Notes under the pieces: generated by a model
The model's database searches: none
Told to the model about the DNA's origin: nothing
Seen by the model: only the letters and a program-made list of their open reading frames with translations
Shown: positions 1 through 8,566 of the stretch, piece after piece
Position numbering within the stretch: position 1 is the first letter of the stretch
Layout of the letters: every line of letters begins with the position of its first letter
Made by a program: the position numbers and the translations under genes
Origin: Bordetella genomosp. 7
GTDB lineage: Bacteria > Pseudomonadota > Gammaproteobacteria > Burkholderiales > Burkholderiaceae_B
DNA: 64,000 nucleotides
Reading direction: 5' to 3'
Assembly: GCF_002261265.1 (NCBI RefSeq)
Contig: NZ_NEVK01000003.1
Span: 930,001 to 994,000 of the forward strand

Positions 1-1038
1 GTGCGTGTCCGAACAGGGCGATGCCGGCACGCGCATTAATTCTTCGACGGCATACTCGATGCCGCGGCGTGCGCAAATCTGGTGAATACGGGCATCGATG
101 TCGGCCAGCGCCGTGTCACGGGCGGCATCCTGGGGCGCGCGGATGTCCAGCGTCAGGTCACAGGCGCCCGGAATTACGTTGATCGAGCCTTCGGGAACCT
201 GCAGTGTGCCAACCGTGCCGACCAGTCCAGGCTCGGCACGACAGCGTTCTTCTATGGCCAGGATGATCTCGGCCGCCGCGCAGGCGGCGTCACGCCGCAT
301 GTCCATGGGTGTGGTGCCAGCGTGGCCCGGCGCGCCAGCCAGCGTGATGCGGCGCCGCACGCAGCCTGCGATGGATGTGACCACCCCCAGCGGCAAACCG
401 CGCTGGTGCAGCACAGGCCCCTGTTCGATGTGCACTTCGAAATAATGGCAAAGGCGCGGGTCTGCCTTCTGGCGAGGGGCTGCATCGGGATCCAGGCCGG
501 CGTCGAGCATGGCCTGGCGCAAGGTGATGCCATCGGCATCGCAACGTTCGAGCTGGGACGCATCGAACTGCCCGATGTAGGCGGACGACCCGAGGAAAGA
601 GCCGCCATAGCGCACGCCTTCTTCTTCGGCAAATGCCACCACTTCGAAGTCAAAGGCCAGGCGTCGTCCGTGCCTGTGCAGGTGCGCGACGACCGCAATG
701 GGCAGCAATATGCCCAGCCGGCCGTCGTACTTGCCCCCGTTGCGCACGGTGTCGTAATGGCTGCCTGTTGCAACCAGTGGCGGCGCCGCTATTGCGCTGT
801 CGGCCCGATAGCGGCCTATGACGTTGCCCACGGCATCGCATCGCACCGTGTCGAATCCCGCTTCCTGCATCCACGTTTCCAGCTGGCGGGCCGTCGCGCG
901 ATGGGCAGGGGTCAGGTACGTGCAGGTGAGATTGTCGGGATGATCCGACCATTGCGCCAGCGTTTCGGCACAGGCCATGACGGGATCGCCGTATTCGGCG
1001 TTGGCGAGCGGCTGGAGGCGGACGTCGGACATGGGCAT
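1..1038 (-). CDS. Zn-dependent hydantoinase/carbamoylase-type amidohydrolase (M20 family), 3' part missing
   Basis: This reading frame stays open to the window edge, so about 346 codons are present and the C-terminus is cut off; family members are usually just over 400 residues. Translating the minus strand gives the M20 metal-site pattern: GSHYDT near residue 94, KYDG near 103-106 and EEEG near 138-141. These are followed by VHIEQGP and GHAGTTPMDMRRDA, the dimerisation-domain signature of allantoate amidohydrolases and N-carbamoyl-L-amino acid hydrolases. It probably hydrolyses an N-carbamoyl or ureido group in the cytoplasm; the substrate cannot be told from sequence. Two in-frame ATGs (1038 and 1032) are possible starts. 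A paralogue lies at 39791-41059. Confidence 0.88.
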   Translation of the reverse strand, partial: MPMSDVRLQPLANAEYGDPVMACAETLAQWSDHPDNLTCTYLTPAHRATARQLETWMQEAGFDTVRCDAVGNVIGRYRADSAIAAPPLVATGSHYDTVRNGGKYDGRLGILLPIAVVAHLHRHGRRLAFDFEVVAFAEEEGVRYGGSFLGSSAYIGQFDASQLERCDADGITLRQAMLDAGLDPDAAPRQKADPRLCHYFEVHIEQGPVLHQRGLPLGVVTSIAGCVRRRITLAGAPGHAGTTPMDMRRDAACAAAEIILAIEERCRAEPGLVGTVGTLQVPEGSINVIPGACDLTLDIRAPQDAARDTALADIDARIHQICARRGIEYAVEELMRVPASPCSDTH

Positions 1039-1210
1039 ATGGCGATGGACGAGGTTACCTGCTTATACCATCGTGCGACGCCCTACAGGAACCTCTGACG
1101 TGGCGGCAATAGCCGTACCGTACGGTGCGCCGGTATGTCATCATGGCAGGCAGTCGCTCAGGCGTGCCCGTACGAGCCGACACGGATTTCATCATTGCCA
1201 GGAGGACGAC

Positions 1211-1561
1211 ATGTCATTCCAAGGAAGTTGTCATTGCGGGGCCGTCCGCTTCACGGTGAACGCGGACCTGCCGGCTTCGGCTATCAGCTGCAATTGCTCG
1301 CATTGCCGGCGCAAGGGATTCCTGCTCAGTTTTTTTCCCGCGGATCTTTTCACGCTGGAGGCCGGGGCCGATGACTTGGTGTCGTACCGGTTCGCCACGC
1401 ACAAGATCGATCACCGCTTCTGCCGGCATTGCGGTACGCAGCCTTTCGCATATGGCGCCAATCCCGATGGATCCCCGGTGCGGGCGGTGAACCTGCGCTG
1501 CGTGCCCGATGCGGACCTGGATGCCCTGACACTGCAGAAATACGATGGCGCTTCACATTAG
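1211..1561 (+). CDS. GFA-family (DUF636) zinc protein
   Basis: The gene encodes 116 residues. The ATG is preceded by a strong AGGAGG ribosome-binding site, which decides this start over longer in-frame options. The protein begins with GSCHCGAVRF, continues with CNCSHCRRKG and has CRHCGTQPF later. These paired cysteines form the two zinc sites of the glutathione-dependent formaldehyde-activating enzyme (GFA) fold. Family members are small cytoplasmic proteins; a few are linked to S-hydroxymethylglutathione chemistry, but most have no proven reaction. It stands alone ahead of a transporter gene, so context gives no substrate. Confidence 0.85.
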   Translation: MSFQGSCHCGAVRFTVNADLPASAISCNCSHCRRKGFLLSFFPADLFTLEAGADDLVSYRFATHKIDHRFCRHCGTQPFAYGANPDGSPVRAVNLRCVPDADLDALTLQKYDGASH

Positions 1562-1644
1562 AGGCGATATTTCGATACGGGCCGCAGCGTAGCGGGCCGG
1601 CTTGCGGGCACACTGCCGAGGTTACGCCTTGCCAGGATGCCGCC

Positions 1645-2910
1645 ATGCATGAAACACCCGAGCGCCGCACTCGATCGCCCGCGGATCCGATCTTTTTCGG
1701 CTGGCGCGTCGTGGCGGCGGCTTTTGTCATCGCGGTGTTTGCCTGGGGCATAGGGTTCTATGGTCCGCCCATTTTCCTCGGGGTGCTGCAGGTTTCGCGG
1801 GGCTGGCCGCTTGCGTTGATATCGGCAGCCATCTCGGTGCACTTTCTTTGCGGGGCCGCGGTGGTTGCCGCCCTGGATGCGCTGCATCGCCGATACGGCG
1901 TTGCCGCCACCACCGGCGCGGGTGCGTTGGTGGCTGCCATCGGCTTGTTGGGGTGGGGATACGCGCGCGAGCCGTGGCAGCTTTTCGTCGCCGTCCTGTT
2001 CAGCGGGTCCGGGTGGGCCATGACCAGTGGCGCGGCGCTCAATGCGATGGTCGCGCCCTGGTTCGACAGGCGCCGGCCCGCGGCGCTGGGCATGGCATTC
2101 AATGGCGCCAGCCTGGGCGGCGTGATCTTTTCGCCGTTGTGGGTGGCGCTGATCGCGGCGCTCGGCTTTGGCGCTGCCGTCGTGGCCGTGGCCCTGGTGA
2201 TGGCGCTGACCGTCCTGGGGCTGGCTGCGCGCTATCTGCGCCATACGCCCGCCCAGCTGGGCCTGGCGCCGGATGGCGACATCCGCGCGGCGCCCGACGG
2301 ATCCGGCGCGCGGGTCGCCGCGCACCAGCCAGCCCTGTACGCGCCGCGCCGCGACCGGCGCCTGTTGACACTGGCCATCGGCGCAACGCTGGCGCTGTTT
2401 GCCCAGGTGGGCCTGGTGGCGCATCTGTTTTCGATGCTGGCGCCCGTCATGGGCAACGGGCCTGCCGGCACCGTCATGGGATTGGCCACGGGGTGCGCCA
2501 TCGCCGGCCGCATGGTGCTGGGCCGATTGCTGGCGCCGGGCGTGGACCGGCGCAAGGCCGCCGCATGGAACCTGGCGGTACAGGCGCTGGGCTCCGGGGT
2601 GCTGCTGGCCAGCGGCCCGTCGGCAATGGGCATGGTGCTGGGTTGCTGCCTGTTCGGCATTGCATTGGGAAACGTCACCTCGCTTCCGCCGCTGATCGCC
2701 CAGGCGGATTTCCGGCCTGTCGACGTGGCGCGCGTGGTGGCGTGGGTAACGGCGATCGGGCAGGCCGGATACGCATTCGCGCCCGCCGTGTTCGGGTTGT
2801 TGCGCGAATGGGCAGGGGCGGGCGGGCTGGCCGGCCTGGTTTTCGTGGTGGCCGGCGCCATGCAATTACTGGCCGCCGCCGTCCTGCTGGCCGGCCGCAC
2901 CCGCACCTGA
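1645..2910 (+). CDS. MFS transporter
   Basis: The predicted protein has 421 residues and about twelve hydrophobic segments. A basic loop in the first half contains WFDRRRPAALGMAFNG, the pattern of major facilitator proteins related to oxalate/formate and monocarboxylate carriers. The start at 1645 (MHETPE) follows an AGGA element and gives a short cytoplasmic N-terminus before the first helix; longer forms in the same frame would run through the preceding gene. It is an inner-membrane secondary carrier of unknown substrate, transcribed in the same direction as the upstream GFA gene. Confidence 0.85.
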   Translation: MHETPERRTRSPADPIFFGWRVVAAAFVIAVFAWGIGFYGPPIFLGVLQVSRGWPLALISAAISVHFLCGAAVVAALDALHRRYGVAATTGAGALVAAIGLLGWGYAREPWQLFVAVLFSGSGWAMTSGAALNAMVAPWFDRRRPAALGMAFNGASLGGVIFSPLWVALIAALGFGAAVVAVALVMALTVLGLAARYLRHTPAQLGLAPDGDIRAAPDGSGARVAAHQPALYAPRRDRRLLTLAIGATLALFAQVGLVAHLFSMLAPVMGNGPAGTVMGLATGCAIAGRMVLGRLLAPGVDRRKAAAWNLAVQALGSGVLLASGPSAMGMVLGCCLFGIALGNVTSLPPLIAQADFRPVDVARVVAWVTAIGQAGYAFAPAVFGLLREWAGAGGLAGLVFVVAGAMQLLAAAVLLAGRTRT

Positions 2911-2996
2911 CGCATGGCAAACATCGCGCTCGGCCGGGTGCATGACCGGACTGGCATCGAGACGGGCCGCCGCATCAGGGTGCTAACCTGAACCGC

Positions 2997-3131
2997 ATGA
3001 AGAAAACAACCTGGATATCCGTCGGACTAGCGATCGGGGCAGGCATAGGCGCAGCGCTGGACAATATCGCACTGGGCATAGGCATAGGCTTGGCGCTGGG
3101 CATCGCCATGAGCTTCGAAAGCCGCGATTAG
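2997..3131 (+). CDS. 44-residue glycine-rich membrane peptide
   Basis: This short frame encodes 44 residues: a lysine-containing start (MKKTTW), then two hydrophobic stretches rich in GxxxG/GxGxG spacing (GLAIGAGIGAAL and ALGIGIGLALGIAM), and a charged end ESRD. That is the look of a small inner-membrane protein with glycine-zipper helices. No strong ribosome-binding site is visible and I recognise no named family. The composition argues for a real gene, but it could be a chance frame. It sits alone between the MFS gene and garD. Confidence 0.55.
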   Translation: MKKTTWISVGLAIGAGIGAALDNIALGIGIGLALGIAMSFESRD

Positions 3132-3281
3132 CGGCGCCGGAGACGGACCGCTGCCGTTGCGGCTGGCGTCGGCTGCGCGCCGCCGCTTGCGACGAGGTTC
3201 GGCCGCAGACCGGCCGGAAACCCGAACTGCGATAATGGTGCGTCGGTGGCGCGGTGCCGCCGGTGTGTTTACGGAATGCGC

Positions 3282-4844
3282 ATGACTGACGCTGTCCAGC
3301 CGCTGTTTATCAAAGTCCATGAGGCCGATAACGTCGCCATCATCGTGAATGATGGCGGCCTGGCCGCGGGCGCCACGCTGCCAGGCGGCGTGGTGCTGCG
3401 CGAATCGATACCGCAAGGCCACAAAGTGGCGCTTGCCGACCTGGCGCATGGCGACCCGGTAATCCGCTACAACGTCACCATCGGCTACGCTGCGCGTGCG
3501 CTGCCGCGTGGCAGTTGGGTGCACGAGCGGGTCACCACCTTGCCCACGGCGCGTTCGCTGGACGACCTGCCCATGGCGACGCGCGCGGCGCCGCCCATGC
3601 CGCCGCTGCAAGGCTATACCTTCATGGGGTATCGCAATGCCGATGGATCGGTGGGCACGCGCAACATTCTGGCCATTACCACCACGGTGCAGTGCGTGCA
3701 GGGCGTTGTCGAACATGCCGTGCGGCGCATCAAGGACGAGCTGCTGCCGCGCTTTCCCAATGTGGACGATGTGGTCGGCCTGGAGCACACGTATGGTTGC
3801 GGCGTTGCCATCGATGCGCCCGGCGCCGCGGTTCCCATCCGTACGCTGCGCAATATCAGCCGCAACCCCAATTTCGGCGGCACAGCAATGATGGTGAGCC
3901 TGGGGTGCGAAAAACTGCAGCCGCAGCGCCTGATGCCGCCCGGAACCCTGCCTATCGCGCCGGACGCGGATGCCGGCGCGGCTATCGATACGATCTGCCT
4001 GCAAGATGAAGAGCACATCGGTTTCGACGCAATGATCCGGTCCATCATGCAGACGGCCGAGAAGCACCTGGCGATCCTGGATCGCAGGCGCCGCGAGCCG
4101 TGTCCGGTGTCGGACCTGGTGGTGGGCGTGCAATGCGGAGGCAGCGACGCGTTTTCCGGACTGACCGCCAACCCGGCGGTAGGCTATGCGGCCGACCTGA
4201 TCGTGCGCGCCGGCGGCACGGTGATGTTCTCGGAAAACACCGAGGTGCGCGACGGCATCGACCAATTGACCGCGCGCGCGGCGACACCCGAAGTGGCGCA
4301 GGCCCTCGTGCGCGAGATGGCCTGGTATGACCGGTACTTGAGCCTGGGCATGGCAGATCGCAGCGCCAACACGTCCCCCGGCAACAAGAAGGGCGGCCTG
4401 TCGAACATCGTGGAAAAGGCCATGGGTTCGATCGTGAAGTCGGGGTCGGCGCCGATTTCGGCCGTGCTTTCGCCCGGTGAGAAGCTCTCCGGCAAGGGGC
4501 TGGTGTTCTGTGCGACGCCGGCCAGCGATTTCATCTGCGGAACGTTGCAGCTTGCGGCCGGCATGAATCTGCATGTGTTCACCACCGGTCGCGGAACGCC
4601 CTACGGCCTGGCGCAGGTGCCGGTGATAAAGGTGGCCACGCGCAGCGACCTGGCGCGCCGCTGGCACGACCTGATGGACATCGATGCGGGCCGCATTGCC
4701 ACCGGCGCGGCTTCCATCGAGGAGGTCGGCTGGGAATTGTTCCGCCTGATGCTCGACGTGGCCAGCGGCAAGAAGCAGTCCTGCGCTGAAAAGCTGAAAC
4801 TGCACAATGCGCTTGCGCTGTTCAACCCCGGCCCGGTGACCTGA
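3282..4844 (+). CDS. garD: Galactarate dehydratase (UxaA/GarD family)
   Basis: The protein has about 520 residues, the length of E. coli GarD (523). It has the SAF-like N-terminal domain followed by the altronate/galactarate dehydratase domain: [13 protein letters not shown], the conserved cysteine region HTYGCG, then GCEKLQ and [13 protein letters not shown]. It should remove water from galactarate (meso-galactaric acid) to give a 5-dehydro-4-deoxy-glucarate, using iron. No other galactarate genes adjoin it. ATG 3282 is favoured because ACGGAA lies at the right distance; ATG 3276 is also in frame. Altronate dehydratase is the main alternative, but a single long SAF-plus-C-domain protein of this size fits GarD better. 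Confidence 0.88.
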   Translation: MTDAVQPLFIKVHEADNVAIIVNDGGLAAGATLPGGVVLRESIPQGHKVALADLAHGDPVIRYNVTIGYAARALPRGSWVHERVTTLPTARSLDDLPMATRAAPPMPPLQGYTFMGYRNADGSVGTRNILAITTTVQCVQGVVEHAVRRIKDELLPRFPNVDDVVGLEHTYGCGVAIDAPGAAVPIRTLRNISRNPNFGGTAMMVSLGCEKLQPQRLMPPGTLPIAPDADAGAAIDTICLQDEEHIGFDAMIRSIMQTAEKHLAILDRRRREPCPVSDLVVGVQCGGSDAFSGLTANPAVGYAADLIVRAGGTVMFSENTEVRDGIDQLTARAATPEVAQALVREMAWYDRYLSLGMADRSANTSPGNKKGGLSNIVEKAMGSIVKSGSAPISAVLSPGEKLSGKGLVFCATPASDFICGTLQLAAGMNLHVFTTGRGTPYGLAQVPVIKVATRSDLARRWHDLMDIDAGRIATGAASIEEVGWELFRLMLDVASGKKQSCAEKLKLHNALALFNPGPVT

Positions 4845-4880
4845 CCGCGTCCCCACGCGCGACTTTTTCGGAGTAATTGC

Positions 4881-5099
4881 ATGACAGTACCGGTAGATCC
4901 CGAACAACGGCTCATTGATCTGGAGATCAAGCTGGGCCTGGCCGATGACATGCTGGACCAGCTGAACCAGGCCCTGTTTCGCCAGCAGCAACAAATCGAC
5001 AGGCTGCAGCGCGAAGTGGCCGAACTGCGCCAGCAGATGCCCGAAGGCGCTGGTGCCGGTCCGCGCAACCCGAGCGACGAGCTGCCCCCGCATTACTGA
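4881..5099 (+). CDS. slyX: SlyX family protein
   Basis: The gene encodes 72 residues, the normal size for SlyX. The sequence is mostly heptad-like coiled coil (RLIDLEIKLGLADDMLD, then LNQALFRQQQQIDRLQREV) and ends in a short proline-containing tail, ELPPHY, typical of the family. Function is not established. It lies only 3 bp before the following ABC exporter and is probably co-transcribed with it. Confidence 0.88.
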   Translation: MTVPVDPEQRLIDLEIKLGLADDMLDQLNQALFRQQQQIDRLQREVAELRQQMPEGAGAGPRNPSDELPPHY

Positions 5100-5102
5100 G
5101 CA

Positions 5103-6872
5103 ATGCGTATCCTGTGGGCTTACCTGCGTCCGCACGCCAAGTTGGCGGCACTGGCGTTGCTGCTGGCAGGCGCAAGCCAGGTGCTGGCGCTGATCGACCC
5201 GATTATTTTTGGCAAGATCATCGACGAATATGCCATCAATCGTGCCGGCCTTTCCGACGACGAGCGGGTGGCCGGGGTGTTGCGGTTGCTTGCGCTGGCG
5301 GTGGCCATTGCGGTGTTGTCGCGGCTGGCCAAGGCGGTACAGGAATACGTAACGCGGCTGGTCGTACAGAAATTCGGCACGCAGATGTTCAACGACGGCC
5401 TGCGCCAGGCGCTGCGCCTGACATTCCAGGAATTCGAAGACTTGCGCAGCGGCGAGACCCTTTCGTTGCTGCAGAAAGTGCGCACCGACAGCGAGCGCTT
5501 CATCAACGCCTTTATCAACACAGTGTTCGCGGCATTGGTCGGCATGGGTTTCCTGGTCTGGTACGCCGTGACCCGGCATTGGCTGCTGGTGCCGGTGTTC
5601 CTGGTGGGCGTACTGGTGCTGGGCGGCCTGACGGGGCTGCTCAGCAGGGAAATCAAGACCCAGCAGCGGTCCATCGTGCGCGAGACGAATCGCAGTTCGG
5701 GCTTTATTGCCGAATCCTTGCGCAATATCGAGCTGATCAAGAGCCTGGGGCTGACCTTTCCCGAAATCCGCCGCCTTCAGGCACAGACATTGCGCATCTT
5801 CGAGCTGGAAATGCAGAAGGTCAAGCGCATCCGCCTGTTGTCGTTCTTGCAAGGCGTGACGCTCAGCATGTTGAGGCTGGCGATCCTGTTTGCGTTGCTT
5901 TGGCTGATCTTCCGTGATGTGCTCAGCCCGGGCGAGTTGATAGCCATGCAGTTCATTTCGGTGGCGATTTTTGCGCCGCTGCAGGAGCTCGGCAATATCA
6001 TCCTGGCGTATCGCGAAGCCGAAGCGTCGTTGTCGAACTTCGACGCGCTGATGCACAAGCCCATCGACCGGCGCCCCGAATCCCCGCAGGACTGCGGCCC
6101 GATCACGCATGTGCGCTTTGCCGACGTGGTGTTCCGCCACAAGGGCGCATCCGACAACGCGCTGGACGGCGTGTCTTTCTCGGCCGCGCTGGGCGACACG
6201 ATTGCTTTCGTGGGGCCGTCGGGGTCCGGCAAGTCCACGCTGGTGAAACTGTTGCTGGGGCTGTACAGGCCCGCGCAGGGCGAGGTGTTCTATAACGATA
6301 TTTCGACCAAGGTCTTGCGCTATAACCGAGCGCGTCGCCAGGTTGGCCTGGTGACCCAGGAACCATACTTGTTCGCGGGCACGCTGCGCGACAACCTGCG
6401 GCTGGTAAAGGCGGACGCTACCGACGAAGAAATCGTGGACGCAATGCAGCAGGCGGCCTGCGCCTACCTGTTGCAGAAATCGCCCGCCGGCCTGGGCACG
6501 CATATAGGCGAAATGGGGCTGAAGCTGTCGGGTGGCGAGAAGCAACGCCTGTCTATCGCACGGGCCTTGATACGAAGGCCACGCCTGCTGATTTTCGACG
6601 AGGCCACTTCGGCGCTGGACTCCCTCACCGAAGAGCAGATATCCGCCACGGTGCGGCGTATTTCGGCCAGCCGCAGCCAGATCACCATATTGATCGCGCA
6701 TCGGCTGTCCACCATCATGCACGCCGACACCATCTTCGTGCTGGAAAAGGGGCGCGTCGTGGAAAGCGGCACGCACACCGAACTGCTGGCGCGCACTGGC
6801 CTTTACTACGCCATGTGGCGCCAGCAGATCGGCGAACGGCCAGGCGCGCCGTCGCGGATTTCTTCTTCGTAG
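5103..6872 (+). CDS. ABC exporter, fused permease and ATPase (type IV)
   Basis: At 589 residues this is a complete half-transporter. The first ~320 residues form the six-helix membrane domain. The C-terminal part is the nucleotide-binding domain with Walker A GPSGSGKST, signature LSGGEKQR, Walker B LLIFDEATSALD and the H-loop IAHRLS. Such proteins dimerise in the inner membrane and export lipids, peptides or drugs. The family is that of MsbA and multidrug exporters; nothing here identifies the substrate. It follows slyX closely. A second exporter of the same architecture is at 57324-59198. Confidence 0.9.
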   Translation: MRILWAYLRPHAKLAALALLLAGASQVLALIDPIIFGKIIDEYAINRAGLSDDERVAGVLRLLALAVAIAVLSRLAKAVQEYVTRLVVQKFGTQMFNDGLRQALRLTFQEFEDLRSGETLSLLQKVRTDSERFINAFINTVFAALVGMGFLVWYAVTRHWLLVPVFLVGVLVLGGLTGLLSREIKTQQRSIVRETNRSSGFIAESLRNIELIKSLGLTFPEIRRLQAQTLRIFELEMQKVKRIRLLSFLQGVTLSMLRLAILFALLWLIFRDVLSPGELIAMQFISVAIFAPLQELGNIILAYREAEASLSNFDALMHKPIDRRPESPQDCGPITHVRFADVVFRHKGASDNALDGVSFSAALGDTIAFVGPSGSGKSTLVKLLLGLYRPAQGEVFYNDISTKVLRYNRARRQVGLVTQEPYLFAGTLRDNLRLVKADATDEEIVDAMQQAACAYLLQKSPAGLGTHIGEMGLKLSGGEKQRLSIARALIRRPRLLIFDEATSALDSLTEEQISATVRRISASRSQITILIAHRLSTIMHADTIFVLEKGRVVESGTHTELLARTGLYYAMWRQQIGERPGAPSRISSS

Positions 6873-6904
6873 AATGCGCACCGTTGAATCAGAGGGCTGG
6901 ATTG

Positions 6905-7786
6905 ATGCGTTTACAACGGCTTGTCACACTATTGGTGATAGCGATCCCGGGCCTTTTCGGCGTCGCGGCGGCCAACACCGTGGCCGAAACCGCGGCGCGG
7001 GTCGAGGCAAGGCTGGGCGGACGGGTGGGCGTGGCGCTACAGCGGCTCGGCGAGCCTGCTGTGGCGCTCTACCGCGCCGATGAACGGTTTCCTATGGCCA
7101 GCACCTTCAAGGCCCTGGCGTGCGGCGCGCTGTTGGCCAAGGTGGATGCCGCGGAGCAAAGCCTGGATACCGTGGTGCTGTACGGCCCCGAAACACTGGT
7201 GCCGTATTCTCCGGTCACGGCCCAACATGTCGGCAAAGGCATGACACTGGCGCAGCTTTGCCACGCCACCATTACCTTGAGCGACAACACCGCCGGCAAC
7301 CTCGTGCTGCGACGCATCGGGGGCCCGGCGGGGCTGACGGCGTTCCTGCGCAGTACGGGCGACGAGATGTCGCGACTGGATCGGTGGGAACCCGAGCTGA
7401 ACGAGGCCTTGCCCGCAGACCCCAGAGACACAACGACGCCACGTGCGGCAGCCGGCACATTGGGCCGCCTGTTGTTCCAAGGGGTGCTGTCGCCGGGTTC
7501 CAGCCATCAGCTCGAGGCCTGGATGATTGCGGACCAGGTCGCCGACGAACTGATACGGGCAAGTCTGCCGCAGGGGTGGGGGATCGGTGACAAGACGGGT
7601 TCGGGGGAACGGGGTTCGCGCTCGATCATCGCGGTGATCAGACCGCCGCACGGCAAGCCATGGCTGGCGAGCATATATCTGACGGGCAGTTCGTCCCGCC
7701 CGCAAGAGCGGAACGCCGCCGTCGCCGAGATAGGCCGGTCCATGATCCACGCCATAGCGGCCGCCATCGAACCGTCGTCGCGCTGA
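6905..7786 (+). CDS. bla: Class A beta-lactamase
   Basis: The 293-residue precursor starts with a signal peptide (MRLQRLVTLLVIAIPGLFG), so it acts in the periplasm. All class A motifs are present: STFK (Ser70/Lys73), SDN (130-132), RWEPELN containing Glu166 and Asn170, and KTGSG (234-238). It should hydrolyse beta-lactams through a serine acyl-enzyme. The residue before Ser70 is Ala and 238 is Gly, so the Cys69-Cys238 bridge of class A carbapenemases is absent. It resembles the chromosomal enzymes known from Bordetella (BOR type). No AmpR- or PenR-like regulator adjoins it. The start follows AGAGGG. Confidence 0.92.
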   Translation: MRLQRLVTLLVIAIPGLFGVAAANTVAETAARVEARLGGRVGVALQRLGEPAVALYRADERFPMASTFKALACGALLAKVDAAEQSLDTVVLYGPETLVPYSPVTAQHVGKGMTLAQLCHATITLSDNTAGNLVLRRIGGPAGLTAFLRSTGDEMSRLDRWEPELNEALPADPRDTTTPRAAAGTLGRLLFQGVLSPGSSHQLEAWMIADQVADELIRASLPQGWGIGDKTGSGERGSRSIIAVIRPPHGKPWLASIYLTGSSSRPQERNAAVAEIGRSMIHAIAAAIEPSSR

Positions 7787-7788
7787 CA

Positions 7789-7808
7789 GGCGCCGGGAGG
7801 CCGGCGCT
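7789..7808 (+). terminator. Hairpin after the beta-lactamase gene
   Basis: GCGCCGG and CCGGCGC form a 7-bp perfect stem around a GAGG loop, 3 bp after the beta-lactamase stop. There is no T-run, so intrinsic termination is uncertain. The hairpin also touches the TTG that would start the next frame, which argues against that start. Confidence 0.5.
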
Positions 7809-8566
7809 TGGATCGGGCGCCACGTTATCGGGCGATCGTCGCGAGCGCCTTGCGCCCGTTCATCCATGGGCAGCGTAACGCAAAGGGCACGGCGGGCGCG
7901 ATACGCGCGCAATTCGCCGTACGATGCGCCCCAGCCTCACGGCCACCCTTGTTCCAGGACGCGCCGCAGGGTGGACTCGAGCTGCCCCACAAGCGACGCC
8001 GCACGCCGCTGTTGAGGGCCACCGTATGGACGGCAGTGGCTACCGGGGCGTTCGAGGCCGTGTACATCACCTGGCAGGGCGCGGTGGGGCAGCCGTCGCA
8101 TTTCAATACCAGCACTCCCTTTCACACGGCCATGTTCATCCTGATGGGAATGGCGGCGTTGCTATTCACGGCGACCTCGCTGCCGGTGGCGCACCAGCTG
8201 TGGCGGCACGCCGATGGCATGGCCCCGGCATACCGCCTTGGGGCGGTGCTGGGGCTGCTTCTGACGTTCGCGGCCGGGGCGGGGGGGGGTGTGGCCATCA
8301 GCGCCCATGGCGGGCCGCTGGTGGGCGCCGCGGCCGGGCCAGGCCTGCCGCTGACAGGCTGGTCGGTTACGGGGGGAGATCTGCGCGTGGCGCATTTCCT
8401 TGGCGTGCATGCCCAGCAGGTATTGCCTTTGGTCGGGTATCTGCTGGGCGTGGCGGGCGGGCGCCACGCGTCGGCAGCGGTCGCCCTGGCCACTGCTGCC
8501 TACCTGGGCCTGGTGGGGCTGGCGCTGGCGCGCGCGTACGCGGGCCTGCCTTTATTTGAGTTCTAG
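7808..8566 (+). CDS. Multispanning membrane protein, unknown function; start uncertain
   Basis: The last ~185 residues contain about five hydrophobic helices, with motifs FHTAMFILMGMAALLF, GGDLRVAHFLG and VHAQQVLPLVGYLLG. Histidines inside or near helices could bind metal or haem. The first ~60 residues are arginine- and proline-rich without a helix and do not look like a native N-terminus. The only early start is a TTG (7808) lying in a hairpin; TTG 7949 is an alternative. An ATG at 7924 is in another frame, so the 5' end may be frameshifted or decayed. A run of nine G at 8281-8289 lies inside the coding region. The gene converges on motB with a 4-bp overlap. Confidence 0.6.
   Translation: MDRAPRYRAIVASALRPFIHGQRNAKGTAGAIRAQFAVRCAPASRPPLFQDAPQGGLELPHKRRRTPLLRATVWTAVATGAFEAVYITWQGAVGQPSHFNTSTPFHTAMFILMGMAALLFTATSLPVAHQLWRHADGMAPAYRLGAVLGLLLTFAAGAGGGVAISAHGGPLVGAAAGPGLPLTGWSVTGGDLRVAHFLGVHAQQVLPLVGYLLGVAGGRHASAAVALATAAYLGLVGLALARAYAGLPLFEF

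Noticed and set aside
3027-6881. A 1284-codon open frame on the minus strand
   Set aside because: It lies antisense to garD, slyX and the ABC exporter, which have clear family motifs. Long antisense frames are common at high GC, and it shows no motif.
6905-7786. Class A carbapenemase
   Set aside because: The Cys69-Cys238 pair typical of KPC/NMC-type enzymes is absent.
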